A DNA stretch of 8,876 bases from CAZBGL01 sp964491375 (GCA_964491375.1 CAZBGL010000223.1:1-8876), one strand, 5' to 3'; positions 1-6,081 are shown, counted from the stretch's first letter. Program-made: numbers and translations. Notes: generated from the sequence alone by a model not told the origin.

Positions 1-1005
1 CTTCATCTGGCGGCCGGCCTGCTTGATCGCCTTTTGGACGGCCCTTCGCAGTTTGATCTGGCGGACTTTTTCAACGACCTCGTCCCGAACCTCCTCGAAG
101 GTCCGGTTCTCGGGCGGAACGACATCGGTTACGAGAAAAACGTGGTATCCGAACCGGGTCCGTACCACGTCGGTGAGCTCGCCGGGTTTGGCCGCAAAAC
201 ACGCTTCGGCCACCTGGGGGGGCAGCTCGTCCCGGGTCCGGTAACCGATGAACCCCTCCACCAAGCGGCTGGCGGGTTCGTCGGAATACTCCCGCGCCAA
301 GGCACCGAACCCTTCCCCGGCTTCGTAGCGGCGCCGGACCTCTTCCAACCGCTTGAGCGCTGCTTCTTCGCCCCGGCTGGATGCCGCAAGGATCTGATAG
401 ATCTTCCGCTTTTCGGGGTGGACGTAGTCGCTCTTCCTGGCCTCGTAGTAGGAACGGGCCTCGTCTTCTGTGACCGTAATATCCTTGCCGATGACGTTCT
501 CCACGTACCATGCGCTGGCCAGTTCCCGGCGGATCAGGTAACGCACGTGCGCCTCGTCCAGTCCCTGATGCGCCGCCTGTCTGCGGAAGGCCTCCTCCCC
601 CCCCACCCGTTGGACGAACGCCTTGAACCTACGGTCTACCTCCCGATCCAGATCGGGAATGTCTTCCTGGCGAGCGAGCTCATAGAGCACCTCCTTTTCA
701 ATGAGCCGCTCCATGGCCGCCCGTCGGACCATCGCGTTGTCCAGACCATGGGCCTGCGACTCGGCCCGTCGCTCGAGTTCAGCCGCTGTCTGGAGCAAAG
801 CCCTCTCATACCAGATACGACCGATGGGGCGGCCGTTGATCCGTAGGACCGGCGCGTCCGGATCGAGGGGGGGGGCCTCTTGGGTCTCTTCGGGGACCTC
901 TTTCCCCGGTGGGACGGATGTTCCTGGTGTCCCCGTCCCCGCGGCCCAAGGGGCCCCTCCCACGAGGGTCGCGATCATCGTCGCGGCGAACACCCAGCGA
1001 TCCAT
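1..1005 (-). CDS. Secreted parvulin-type peptidyl-prolyl isomerase (SurA/PrsA-like), 3' end outside window
   Basis: Probable envelope folding factor that isomerises X-Pro bonds or chaperones exported proteins. 335 codons are visible and remain open at the left edge. Residues 1-22 form a signal peptide (MDRW, then a hydrophobic run ending PWAAG), followed by a Pro-rich linker to about residue 50. A helical SurA/PrsA-like chaperone segment spans about 50-190 (NAMVRRAAMERLIEKEVLYE). A parvulin domain spans about 195-297, with YSDEPASRLVEGFIGY, LPPQVAEACFAAKPGELTDV and RFGYHVFLVTDV. The C-terminal parvulin His is kept (H288). The N-terminal one, usually in an HIL motif, reads Q204-I-L, so isomerase activity may be weak. 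The ATG is supported by CGGAGGTG about eight bases upstream and by the signal peptide directly after it. It starts 15 bases after the upstream gene's stop, so the two are probably cotranscribed. Codons 44-47 contain nine consecutive C. Confidence 0.9.
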   Translation of the reverse strand, partial: MDRWVFAATMIATLVGGAPWAAGTGTPGTSVPPGKEVPEETQEAPPLDPDAPVLRINGRPIGRIWYERALLQTAAELERRAESQAHGLDNAMVRRAAMERLIEKEVLYELARQEDIPDLDREVDRRFKAFVQRVGGEEAFRRQAAHQGLDEAHVRYLIRRELASAWYVENVIGKDITVTEDEARSYYEARKSDYVHPEKRKIYQILAASSRGEEAALKRLEEVRRRYEAGEGFGALAREYSDEPASRLVEGFIGYRTRDELPPQVAEACFAAKPGELTDVVRTRFGYHVFLVTDVVPPENRTFEEVRDEVVEKVRQIKLRRAVQKAIKQAGRQMK

Positions 1006-1020
1006 GGTCCGACACCTCCG
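1006..1020 (-). promoter_or_regulatory. Ribosome binding site of the parvulin gene
   Basis: On the minus strand the gap between the upstream stop codon and the parvulin ATG reads CGGAGGTGTCGGACC. The GGAGGT core is a near-complete anti-16S match at normal spacing. It fixes the start and leaves no room for a promoter, which supports cotranscription of the two genes. Confidence 0.75.
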
Positions 1021-2646
1021 TCAGTCGACCAAGAGGTCCCAGGGCGTATCCCGAAGCAGCCGCGTCCGAACTGCCTCGCGGAGTTCGAGATCCATCAAAT
1101 CCACGCCGTTCGAGTCGTCGGTGAGGACAGGGCCCGAAACCCCACCCCGTGGAACGGAAACCCGGCGGGCCCAGAAGCCGGCCAACCCATGCCGCGCCAA
1201 CGGGTGCACCGGCGCCCCGGCCAAGGCCCCGGCTCCTGCGAACGCCGAAGGCCCGTCGTACGCAGCGATCACCACGTTGCCGTGGGCACCCGGATCCGGC
1301 CGAAAGGAGGGATAAAGATCCACATGGTCAAACACTTCCAGAAGGGTCCGGGCCACGGCCGCGATCCCCCCCCGGGCAAGGTCCAGTCTGCCGTGGGCAT
1401 TCAGAACCAACACGCCGCCCGGAAGCAGCCTGCGCTTGGCGGCACGAAACGCTTCCAGGGTGACCATGTGGAACGGCACACCCTCCCCATTGAACACATC
1501 GATCAGTACGTAGTCGTAACGGGACGTGGCCTTTGCCAAGTGAACCCGAGCGTCTTCCACGAACACGCGCCCTGGAGGACGAAACCCGAAAAAGCGCTCC
1601 GCCGCCTCCAGTACGGAGGAATCGATCTCCACGACGTCCGTCCGTACCCCCTGCCGCTCCAACAGGCCCGGAACAAGCCCTGCGCCCAGCCCCAAAAGGA
1701 GCGCTCTCTCCCCTCCCGGGCGCACCGCCGTCGGGATGTAGGCTAGGAGATACAGATATTCGTAGGTGGGGAGACGGGAAAAACGATCCATTCCTCCCTG
1801 GATGAGACCGTCGATCGTGAGTTCCCGAACGGCCATGGCACCATAGGTATAGTCGATCACCCGGATCTCTCCGTACGGACTCGGACGAGCATAGATCAGG
1901 GTGGCCGTGGTGCCCGAAGGAAGTGTTCGGGAGATCCCCGCTGACGTCCCCGCCGGTGAAACGATGAGCCCCACCGCGCCGGCTCCGGCCAGCAGTACAC
2001 CCACCAGGCGGCGCCGGGTGAGGAAAAAATGCAGACCTGCCAGGCCGAGAAGGAGTGCCCCGCTGGCCGCCAGGATCCGGGAGACTCCCCACAGGCCCAC
2101 AAGAAAAAACCCTGTGAGCACGGTGCCCAAAACGCTCCCCACTGTGGACAGGGCGTACACTCCCCCCGCCATCCCCCCCACGCGCTCGACCCGGTGAGTC
2201 ACAAGACGGATCACCCCTGGGGAGACGCACCCCAGCAAGAAGAGGGGGAGTCCAAAAAGCGTTGCCGCCGACACGATCGAGCCGCCCCGGAGACCAAACC
2301 CAAGTCCCCATTTGAGCACCCCGGCTTTTGCCGGCGCAGCGGCCAGCAGGCTCAGTCCAGCCCCGGCAATGGCCCAGAACACCGCATCCGGATTGGCGAA
2401 GCGGTCCACCATGCGACCGCCAACCACATAGCCCCCGGCCAGGGCCACCATGGCCACGGCAATCTGGGCCGTCCAGACGAACAAGCCCACCCCGAACAAA
2501 GGGGCGAGCGCCCGGGCGCCCACGATTTCCACCAGCATGATGACGGCGCCGGAGACGAAGGCGGTAAGGTACAGGAACCACGCCTTCGGGACGGCAGGCG
2601 CGGGTAACGGACGTGAACGATCGGAGCGCTTCTCGGCCTTGGGCAT
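1021..2646 (-). CDS. Membrane-embedded spermidine-synthase-like protein (fused MFS/spermidine synthase type)
   Basis: 541 aa. Residues 22-230 are about seven membrane segments with the hallmark start of the fused family (FVSGAVIMLVEIVGARALAP, then FVWTAQIAVAMVALAGGYVVGGR). Residues about 245-520 are a Rossmann methyltransferase-like fold of the spermidine synthase type: ELTIDGLIQGG (275-285), nucleotide loop GLGAG (319-323), acidic VEID (339-342), VEDAR (363-367), YDYVLIDVF (377-385), LLPGGVLVLN and C-terminal VLTDDSNGVD. It should bind S-adenosylmethionine or its decarboxylated form at the inner membrane. The DxTDP aminopropyltransferase loop reads DVFNG, so polyamine synthesis is doubtful and the substrate is unknown. 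The frame stays open upstream to 3135, but residues encoded there are low-complexity Gly/Pro/Arg from the repeat region. I chose the ATG at 2646, 21 residues before the first membrane helix. Its Shine-Dalgarno is weak, so the exact start is less certain than the gene. Confidence 0.88.
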   Translation of the reverse strand: MPKAEKRSDRSRPLPAPAVPKAWFLYLTAFVSGAVIMLVEIVGARALAPLFGVGLFVWTAQIAVAMVALAGGYVVGGRMVDRFANPDAVFWAIAGAGLSLLAAAPAKAGVLKWGLGFGLRGGSIVSAATLFGLPLFLLGCVSPGVIRLVTHRVERVGGMAGGVYALSTVGSVLGTVLTGFFLVGLWGVSRILAASGALLLGLAGLHFFLTRRRLVGVLLAGAGAVGLIVSPAGTSAGISRTLPSGTTATLIYARPSPYGEIRVIDYTYGAMAVRELTIDGLIQGGMDRFSRLPTYEYLYLLAYIPTAVRPGGERALLLGLGAGLVPGLLERQGVRTDVVEIDSSVLEAAERFFGFRPPGRVFVEDARVHLAKATSRYDYVLIDVFNGEGVPFHMVTLEAFRAAKRRLLPGGVLVLNAHGRLDLARGGIAAVARTLLEVFDHVDLYPSFRPDPGAHGNVVIAAYDGPSAFAGAGALAGAPVHPLARHGLAGFWARRVSVPRGGVSGPVLTDDSNGVDLMDLELREAVRTRLLRDTPWDLLVD

Positions 2647-2694
2647 CCTGGAAGGGACCGTCCACTCTCGGGAATCGAACGATGGTCGGCAATA

Positions 2695-2723
2695 AGAGTA
2701 CGCGTCCTGGCACTCCAGAACAA
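2695..2723 (-). promoter_or_regulatory. Candidate promoter of the minus-strand operon
   Basis: Read on the minus strand, TTGTTC and TACTCT are separated by 17 bases, in the least GC-rich part of the gap and about 50 bases before the ATG at 2646. Each box matches the sigma-70 consensus at only three of six positions. Placement favours it; the sequence alone is weak. Confidence 0.3.
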
Positions 2724-2844
2724 CGTGCCTTTTCGCCCAGCAGTGCGTCAAAACACACACAAGATGGGCTCCCCTTCCAGGGCCACGCCGCAGGGAGGCA
2801 CCCGGGGGCTCCGGGCCCCAACCGCCCGACCCCAATCCCCAACC

Positions 2845-2863
2845 TGTGGGACCCTTCGGGCCC
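2845..2863 (+). repeat. REP-like copy A
   Basis: TGTGGGA, then CCC-TTC-GGG-CCC. The inner CCC/GGG stem has a TTC loop, and the preceding GGG can also pair with the final CCC across a one-base A bulge. It shares TGTGGGA and the TTCG core with copies B and C but lacks their GC dinucleotide after TGTGGGA, so it is the most divergent copy. Confidence 0.5.
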
Positions 2864-2988
2864 GCGCGCGCGACCTTCCAGCCGCGACCTGGGCCCCATC
2901 CTTGCGAGTACCCCCCGGCTTCGGGCCGAGGCCGTGGCCCCGAGCGGACACGGGCCCCGGGCGGCATCCCGGCCGGTCCGCGAAGGGT

Positions 2989-3012
2989 CGCGGGTCGAAG
3001 CCCGCTCCCACA
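2989..3012 (-). repeat. REP-like copy B
   Basis: Read on the minus strand: TGTGGGA, then GCGGG-CTTCGA-CCCGC, a perfect five-pair stem with a six-base loop (stem arms at 2990-2994 and 3001-3005). This is the most canonical copy. Its GCGG also belongs to a second perfect six-pair hairpin, CCGCGA/TCGCGG at 2978-2993, so the two structures exclude each other. Confidence 0.6.
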
Positions 3013-3233
3013 AGGGGTGAGACGTGGCGCGGACGCGGTTTCCCCCTGTTTCCTGCCGCCGATGCGCAGGGCCGAGGGGCAGGCCCGATGCGCCCGGGGC
3101 CCCAGGGCGGTGAGGGGTGGGGGCACGGCTGACAACGGCCGGCGAACGCCACCCGGCCAGAACGTCCTGGCGCGTCAACCCTCCGGCGATCTAAGATCCC
3201 AGCTCCTGGAAACCGGGCGGCCCCTGGGCCGGC

Positions 3234-3257
3234 CGGACCTCGAAGGGCGCTCCCACA
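3234..3257 (-). repeat. REP-like copy C, next to the transporter start
   Basis: Read on the minus strand: TGTGGGAGC, then GCC-CTTCGA-GGT. It matches copy B through TGTGGGAGC and the CTTCGA loop, while the stem triplets differ as GCC/GGT instead of GGG/CCC. They still pair (two C-G pairs and one G-U). It ends 16 bases before the transporter ATG at 3274, so it lies in or beside that gene's leader. Confidence 0.5.
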
Positions 3258-3273
3258 CCGGGCAACAGGGGCC

Positions 3274-4254
3274 ATGTACGGGGCAGCAGACTCTCCGCTC
3301 GGGCGCTATGTCCGTCACTACGGTTTTCTAACGGCTCTCGTGGTTGTTGCCGTTTGGGTGGCCACGGACCCGGGGGGGATCGCCGTGGATTGGGGCGTGC
3401 GGCTCCGGGAGGCCGGGATACCGGCCATCGTGGTCTGGAGCATCTTTTTCGTGTCGGGCCTCAATCTCTCCCCGACACGCCTCCGTTCCGGGGTGTCGGA
3501 CGTGGCGGTGATCCTGTTCGCCGTGGCAGGGGGGTACGGGATGGCCCCCCTCGTGGCCATGGCGCTCGGGATGCTCCCCTTGGAGCCCGGGGTTCGGACG
3601 GGGTTGTTCCTCGTCGCGGCCATGCCCACCACGTTGTCCAGTGGGATCGTGCTCACCGCTTCGGCCGGAGGAAACGAGGCGGCCGCGCTGGCCGCCACCC
3701 TGGCGTCCAACGCCCTCGGTGTGGTGGCCGTGCCCTGGATTCTCGGACTGCTGGCGGGATGGGGGGGAGGCGATCTCCCCTCGGCAACCATGCCCAAGGC
3801 CGCTCTGGCCCTGAAGCTCGGGGTGCTGGTGTTGGTCCCCTTGGCCCTGGGGCTGGTCATCCGGTCACGCGTTCCCGAACCCGTTCGAAAGGGGAGCGCT
3901 TGCGTGAATCCCGCCCTCGTGGTCCTCATGGTGTGGATCGGGCTTGCAGGGTCGCGGGCCACGGTCATGGCCTCGCCCCGAGTCCTGGCCGTGGCGGCTG
4001 GGCTCTCGATTCTGTTCCATGCGCTCCTGTGGGGACTTCTCTTCGCCGCGGCCTGGCTGGCCCGGATCGGTCCGGGCCGCCGCGAGGCTCTGATCATCAC
4101 AGGGGGGCAGAAAACGCTCCCCCTTGCCCTGCTCCTCCAAACCCGCCTGTTTCCCGGGAACGCCCAGGTCCTGGCGGTCGCCGTGGTCCATCACCTGGTC
4201 CACCTGATGATGGACGGCTATCTGGCCGGGGTGCTCCGCCGTTCTCGGTCCTGA
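3274..4254 (+). CDS. Bile acid:sodium symporter family transporter (SBF-like, SLC10A7/YfeH type)
   Basis: 326 aa inner-membrane protein with about nine or ten hydrophobic helices from residue 17 to 320, the usual length for PF13593 SBF-like proteins. The family signature is clear at 117-138 (MPTTLSSGIVLT followed by AGGNEAA) and 277-283 (GGQKTLP), the two discontinuous helix regions that hold the sodium and substrate sites in this fold. AVVHHLVHLMMDG near the C terminus is also typical. It probably moves an organic anion by sodium symport. Substrates of the bacterial YfeH branch are unsettled, so none is named. The ATG has AGGGG a few bases upstream. Two same-strand genes follow, the first 88 bases away, and may share its transcript. 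Its leader contains REP-like copy C. Confidence 0.9.
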   Translation: MYGAADSPLGRYVRHYGFLTALVVVAVWVATDPGGIAVDWGVRLREAGIPAIVVWSIFFVSGLNLSPTRLRSGVSDVAVILFAVAGGYGMAPLVAMALGMLPLEPGVRTGLFLVAAMPTTLSSGIVLTASAGGNEAAALAATLASNALGVVAVPWILGLLAGWGGGDLPSATMPKAALALKLGVLVLVPLALGLVIRSRVPEPVRKGSACVNPALVVLMVWIGLAGSRATVMASPRVLAVAAGLSILFHALLWGLLFAAAWLARIGPGRREALIITGGQKTLPLALLLQTRLFPGNAQVLAVAVVHHLVHLMMDGYLAGVLRRSRS

Positions 4255-4288
4255 AGCGCGGCCGCCGCTTGCGACCGGCATGGCCGGT
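4254..4288 (+). other. Two tandem hairpins after the transporter stop
   Basis: AAGCG/CGCTT (4254-4258 with 4266-4270, seven-base loop) overlaps the stop codon. ACCGGC/GCCGGT follows (4274-4279 with 4283-4288, three-base loop). No T-run follows either, so this is not a standard intrinsic terminator. It could be an mRNA 3'-end stabiliser or processing point in the gap before the next gene. Confidence 0.4.
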
Positions 4289-4342
4289 GATACAGTGTGC
4301 TGCCGAACACCGGGATTCCCCTGCGCTTTCCGGAGAGGGGCC

Positions 4343-5395
4343 ATGACTTCGAGGGAACGGGTGCTCACCGCGCTGGATCACGGCACACCGGACCGGGTGC
4401 CCCTGTTTGCCTTTTCGGTGGACCCCAAGTTCATCCGGGCCCTCGGAAAAGGGGACCCCCTGGATGCGTTCGACGCCCTGGGGCTCGATGCGATTCCCCT
4501 GCGGGCCCAGAACTGGTGCCAGGGGGTCCCCCTGCTGGCCACCCTTTCCGGTGAGGTCCCCGAAGAGGAGTGCACCGCCGGGGGCGTGTTCGGCGGGTGG
4601 AACGGTGTGGACGAGTTCGGAAGGATGTGGCGGCGGGGCTCGTACGTGGGGGGGACGCTGAAGGACTGGGACGACGTGGACCGGTGTATTCCGCCCCTGA
4701 GGCTCGAGGAACGCACCCCCCCGGCGGCCGTGGAGAGGGTGAAGGCCCGATTCCCGGACAGGGCCTATGTGCTCAATTTCCACAGCGGCCCGTTCGGCCT
4801 GACCATCGAGAGCATGGGATTTGAGACGTTCTGCGAGGCCCTGTACCGCAAGCGGGACCTGGTGGCCGAAGTGATCCGGCGACGGGCCGATTGGTTCATC
4901 GCGGTGGCACGCCACGTGGTGGCCCTGGGGGCGGACTTTGTGGTGATGGGCGACGACGTGGCGTTCAAGGGCGCCACGTTCGTGTCGCCGAACGACTTCA
5001 GGGAACTGGTGCTGCCCCATTACCGCCGGATCGTGGAATCGCTGCGCGTGCCCGTGGTGTGGCACTCGGACGGGTTCATCGAGCCCTTGCTGGACATGGC
5101 CGTGGAGGCCGGGTTCCGGGGGATCCACGCCATGGAACCCCCAGCGGGCAACGACATGGGTCGGATCAAGCGCCGGTACGGCAGGGAGCTGGTCCTGTTG
5201 GGCAACGTGGACTGCGTGGAGGTGCTCACGGGCACCGATCTCGCGCGGGTGCGGGCGGACGTGGACCGATGCATGATCCAGGCCAAGGCAGGGGGTGGAT
5301 ACATGCTGGCATCCAGCAACTCCCTGCACGCAGGCTGCACGGTGGAGGCCGTATCCGAGATGTACCGGTACGGCGCAGAGGCGGGCCGGTACTGA
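4343..5395 (+). CDS. Uroporphyrinogen decarboxylase superfamily protein (URO-D/MtaA-like), not HemE
   Basis: 350 aa cytoplasmic TIM-barrel protein of the family that includes heme-pathway HemE and the corrinoid methyltransferases MtaA/MtbA. Visible landmarks are MTSRERVLTALDHGTPDRVP at the N terminus, MGDDVAFKG (212-220), VVWHSDGFIEPLLDMAVEAG (238-257), IHAMEPPAGNDMGRIKRRYG (261-280), LLGNVDC (285-291) and GGGYMLASSNSLHAGC (317-332). The RQAGRY motif of true HemE is absent, so it should not make coproporphyrinogen. The zinc-binding His-x-Cys of MtaA-type methyltransferases reads H241-S-D243, so the methyl-transfer zinc site is altered. Reaction and substrate are unknown. The ATG at 4343 follows GGAGAGGGG at good spacing and gives the family-typical N terminus; the in-frame ATG at 4280 would add residues unlike the family. 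The next gene begins 20 bases after its stop. Confidence 0.87.
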   Translation: MTSRERVLTALDHGTPDRVPLFAFSVDPKFIRALGKGDPLDAFDALGLDAIPLRAQNWCQGVPLLATLSGEVPEEECTAGGVFGGWNGVDEFGRMWRRGSYVGGTLKDWDDVDRCIPPLRLEERTPPAAVERVKARFPDRAYVLNFHSGPFGLTIESMGFETFCEALYRKRDLVAEVIRRRADWFIAVARHVVALGADFVVMGDDVAFKGATFVSPNDFRELVLPHYRRIVESLRVPVVWHSDGFIEPLLDMAVEAGFRGIHAMEPPAGNDMGRIKRRYGRELVLLGNVDCVEVLTGTDLARVRADVDRCMIQAKAGGGYMLASSNSLHAGCTVEAVSEMYRYGAEAGRY

Positions 5396-5415
5396 GACGA
5401 GGGGGAGGGGACACC

Positions 5416-6081
5416 GTGAAACGGCCTGTCGCGGTCCGCACGGCCGGCGTGATTCTGTTCGCCGCGGCCTTCGGTTATGTGGAGGCCGCGGTGGTGATTT
5501 ACCTGAGGGCCATCGCGTATCCAGGGGGATTCGCGTTTCCCTTGAGGCCCATGGCCCCGGAGCTGGTCCTGACCGAGATCGGTCGCGAGGCGGCCACGAT
5601 CCTGATGCTCTTGGGCGTGGCCCTTGCCACAGAGCGGAGGGGCTACCGCCGGTGGGCCGTGTTCGCCCTGGGCTTCGGCGTGTGGGACCTAGTGTACTAC
5701 CTGGTGCTCAAGGCCCTTTTGGACTGGCCGGAAAGCTGGCTCACCTGGGACGTACTCTTCCTCATTCCAGCGGTGTGGACCGGGCCGGTGCTGGCCCCGG
5801 TGCTCGTGTCCGTGGCACTGGTGGGTGCCGCGCTGTGGCTCTTGACCGTTCCGGAGACGCGCCCTTCGCCACTGCGGCGTGCGGACTGGATGGCAGAGTG
5901 CGCAGCCGGCGCCCTGATCGTGGCCACGTTCCTGTGGAACGCCGCGGACGCAGCGGCAGGCGGGGTTCCGGACCGGTTCCCCTGGCCTTTGTTCCTAGCG
6001 GCCTATGCCGGGGGGCTCACCGTGTTCGTACGGGCGTGCCTGAGGGCCCGATCTCCTTCATCCCGAAGCGGAACAGGCTGA
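5416..6081 (+). CDS. Conserved multi-pass membrane protein of unknown function
   Basis: 221 aa, not assignable to a named family. It has about six hydrophobic segments: roughly 8-31, 52-70, 80-100, 111-144 (probably two), 159-175 and 190-207. Polar or charged residues inside or beside helices stand out: GYVEAAVVIYLR (20-31), EIGREAATILMLLG (54-67), GVWDLVYYLVLK (88-99) and WPESWLTWDVLFLIP (104-118), then GPVLAPVLVSV. Such intramembrane Glu, Asp, Arg and Trp suggest transport or a small-molecule site, but this is inference. The first plausible start is GTG at 5416, preceded by GGGGGAGGGG at about five bases. The frame is open further upstream only because it shadows the URO-D gene. The 20-base gap to that gene implies cotranscription. 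Its last 65 bases overlap the convergent TIGR02757 gene. Confidence 0.8.
   Translation: MKRPVAVRTAGVILFAAAFGYVEAAVVIYLRAIAYPGGFAFPLRPMAPELVLTEIGREAATILMLLGVALATERRGYRRWAVFALGFGVWDLVYYLVLKALLDWPESWLTWDVLFLIPAVWTGPVLAPVLVSVALVGAALWLLTVPETRPSPLRRADWMAECAAGALIVATFLWNAADAAAGGVPDRFPWPLFLAAYAGGLTVFVRACLRARSPSSRSGTG

Larger units (their letters stand above)
2843..3015. repeat. BIME-like inverted pair of REP-like elements
   Basis: The plus strand opens at 2843 with CCTGTGGGA. The minus strand opens at 3015 with CCTTGTGGGA. Each is followed by a short hairpin with a TTC or CTTCGA loop and then a CCCGCG run. The two outer TGTGGGA blocks (2845-2851 and 3006-3012) are perfect inverted repeats and could close a cruciform or long RNA stem-loop about 170 bases across. 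This head-to-head layout resembles bacterial REP/BIME units, which carry the same GTGGGAGCGGGCTTC style of sequence in some proteobacteria. No RAYT transposase gene is in the window. Confidence 0.55.
2647..3273. other. Gene-free divergent intergenic region rich in GC hairpins
   Basis: 627 bases between the divergent minus operon and the plus-strand transporter. Several open frames cross it, but their translations are Gly/Pro/Arg/Ala-rich, resemble no family I know and lack convincing start sites. It carries three REP-like repeats and several short perfect GC hairpins, for example GGGGC/GCCCC at 2805-2819, CCGGG/CCCGG at 2957-2972 and GCCAG/CTGGC at 3155-3170. The segment at about 2680-2760 is less GC-rich and is the likeliest promoter zone for the minus operon. 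The segment at 3018-3230 shows no repeat or gene I can support. Confidence 0.7.

Noticed and set aside
34..846. 270-codon plus-strand frame opposite the parvulin gene
   Set aside because: The minus strand gives a complete signal peptide and parvulin domain; the plus frame is a shadow.
2647..3135. Upstream extension of the spermidine-synthase-like gene to 3135 (704 aa)
   Set aside because: The added 163 residues are Gly/Pro/Arg-rich, come from the REP-like region, and precede the family's normal N terminus. The ATG at 2646 puts the first helix where it belongs.
3192..3197. TAAGAT as a -10 box for the transporter gene
   Set aside because: Four of six matches, but no acceptable -35 at 15-19 bases upstream, and it lies about 80 bases from the start codon.
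2843..3257. CRISPR array or IS remnant in the repeat region
   Set aside because: Three short copies in mixed orientation with irregular spacing and no transposase or cas gene; this fits REP-like elements rather than CRISPR or an IS end pair.
2748..3275. Open frames of 100-175 codons on both strands across the intergenic region
   Set aside because: Composition follows from GC-rich DNA with few stops. No family motifs, membrane segments or convincing ribosome sites, and the frames overlap the inverted repeats.
4097..5329. 410-codon antisense frame over the URO-D gene
   Set aside because: Shadow of a well-supported gene: rich in His, Pro, Gly and Arg, with no recognisable domain, while the plus strand matches the URO-D family throughout.
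4343..5395. Calling this gene hemE (heme pathway uroporphyrinogen decarboxylase)
   Set aside because: The HemE N-terminal RQAGRY motif and its Arg residues are missing, and the HSDG/EPPAGND pattern belongs to a different branch of the superfamily.
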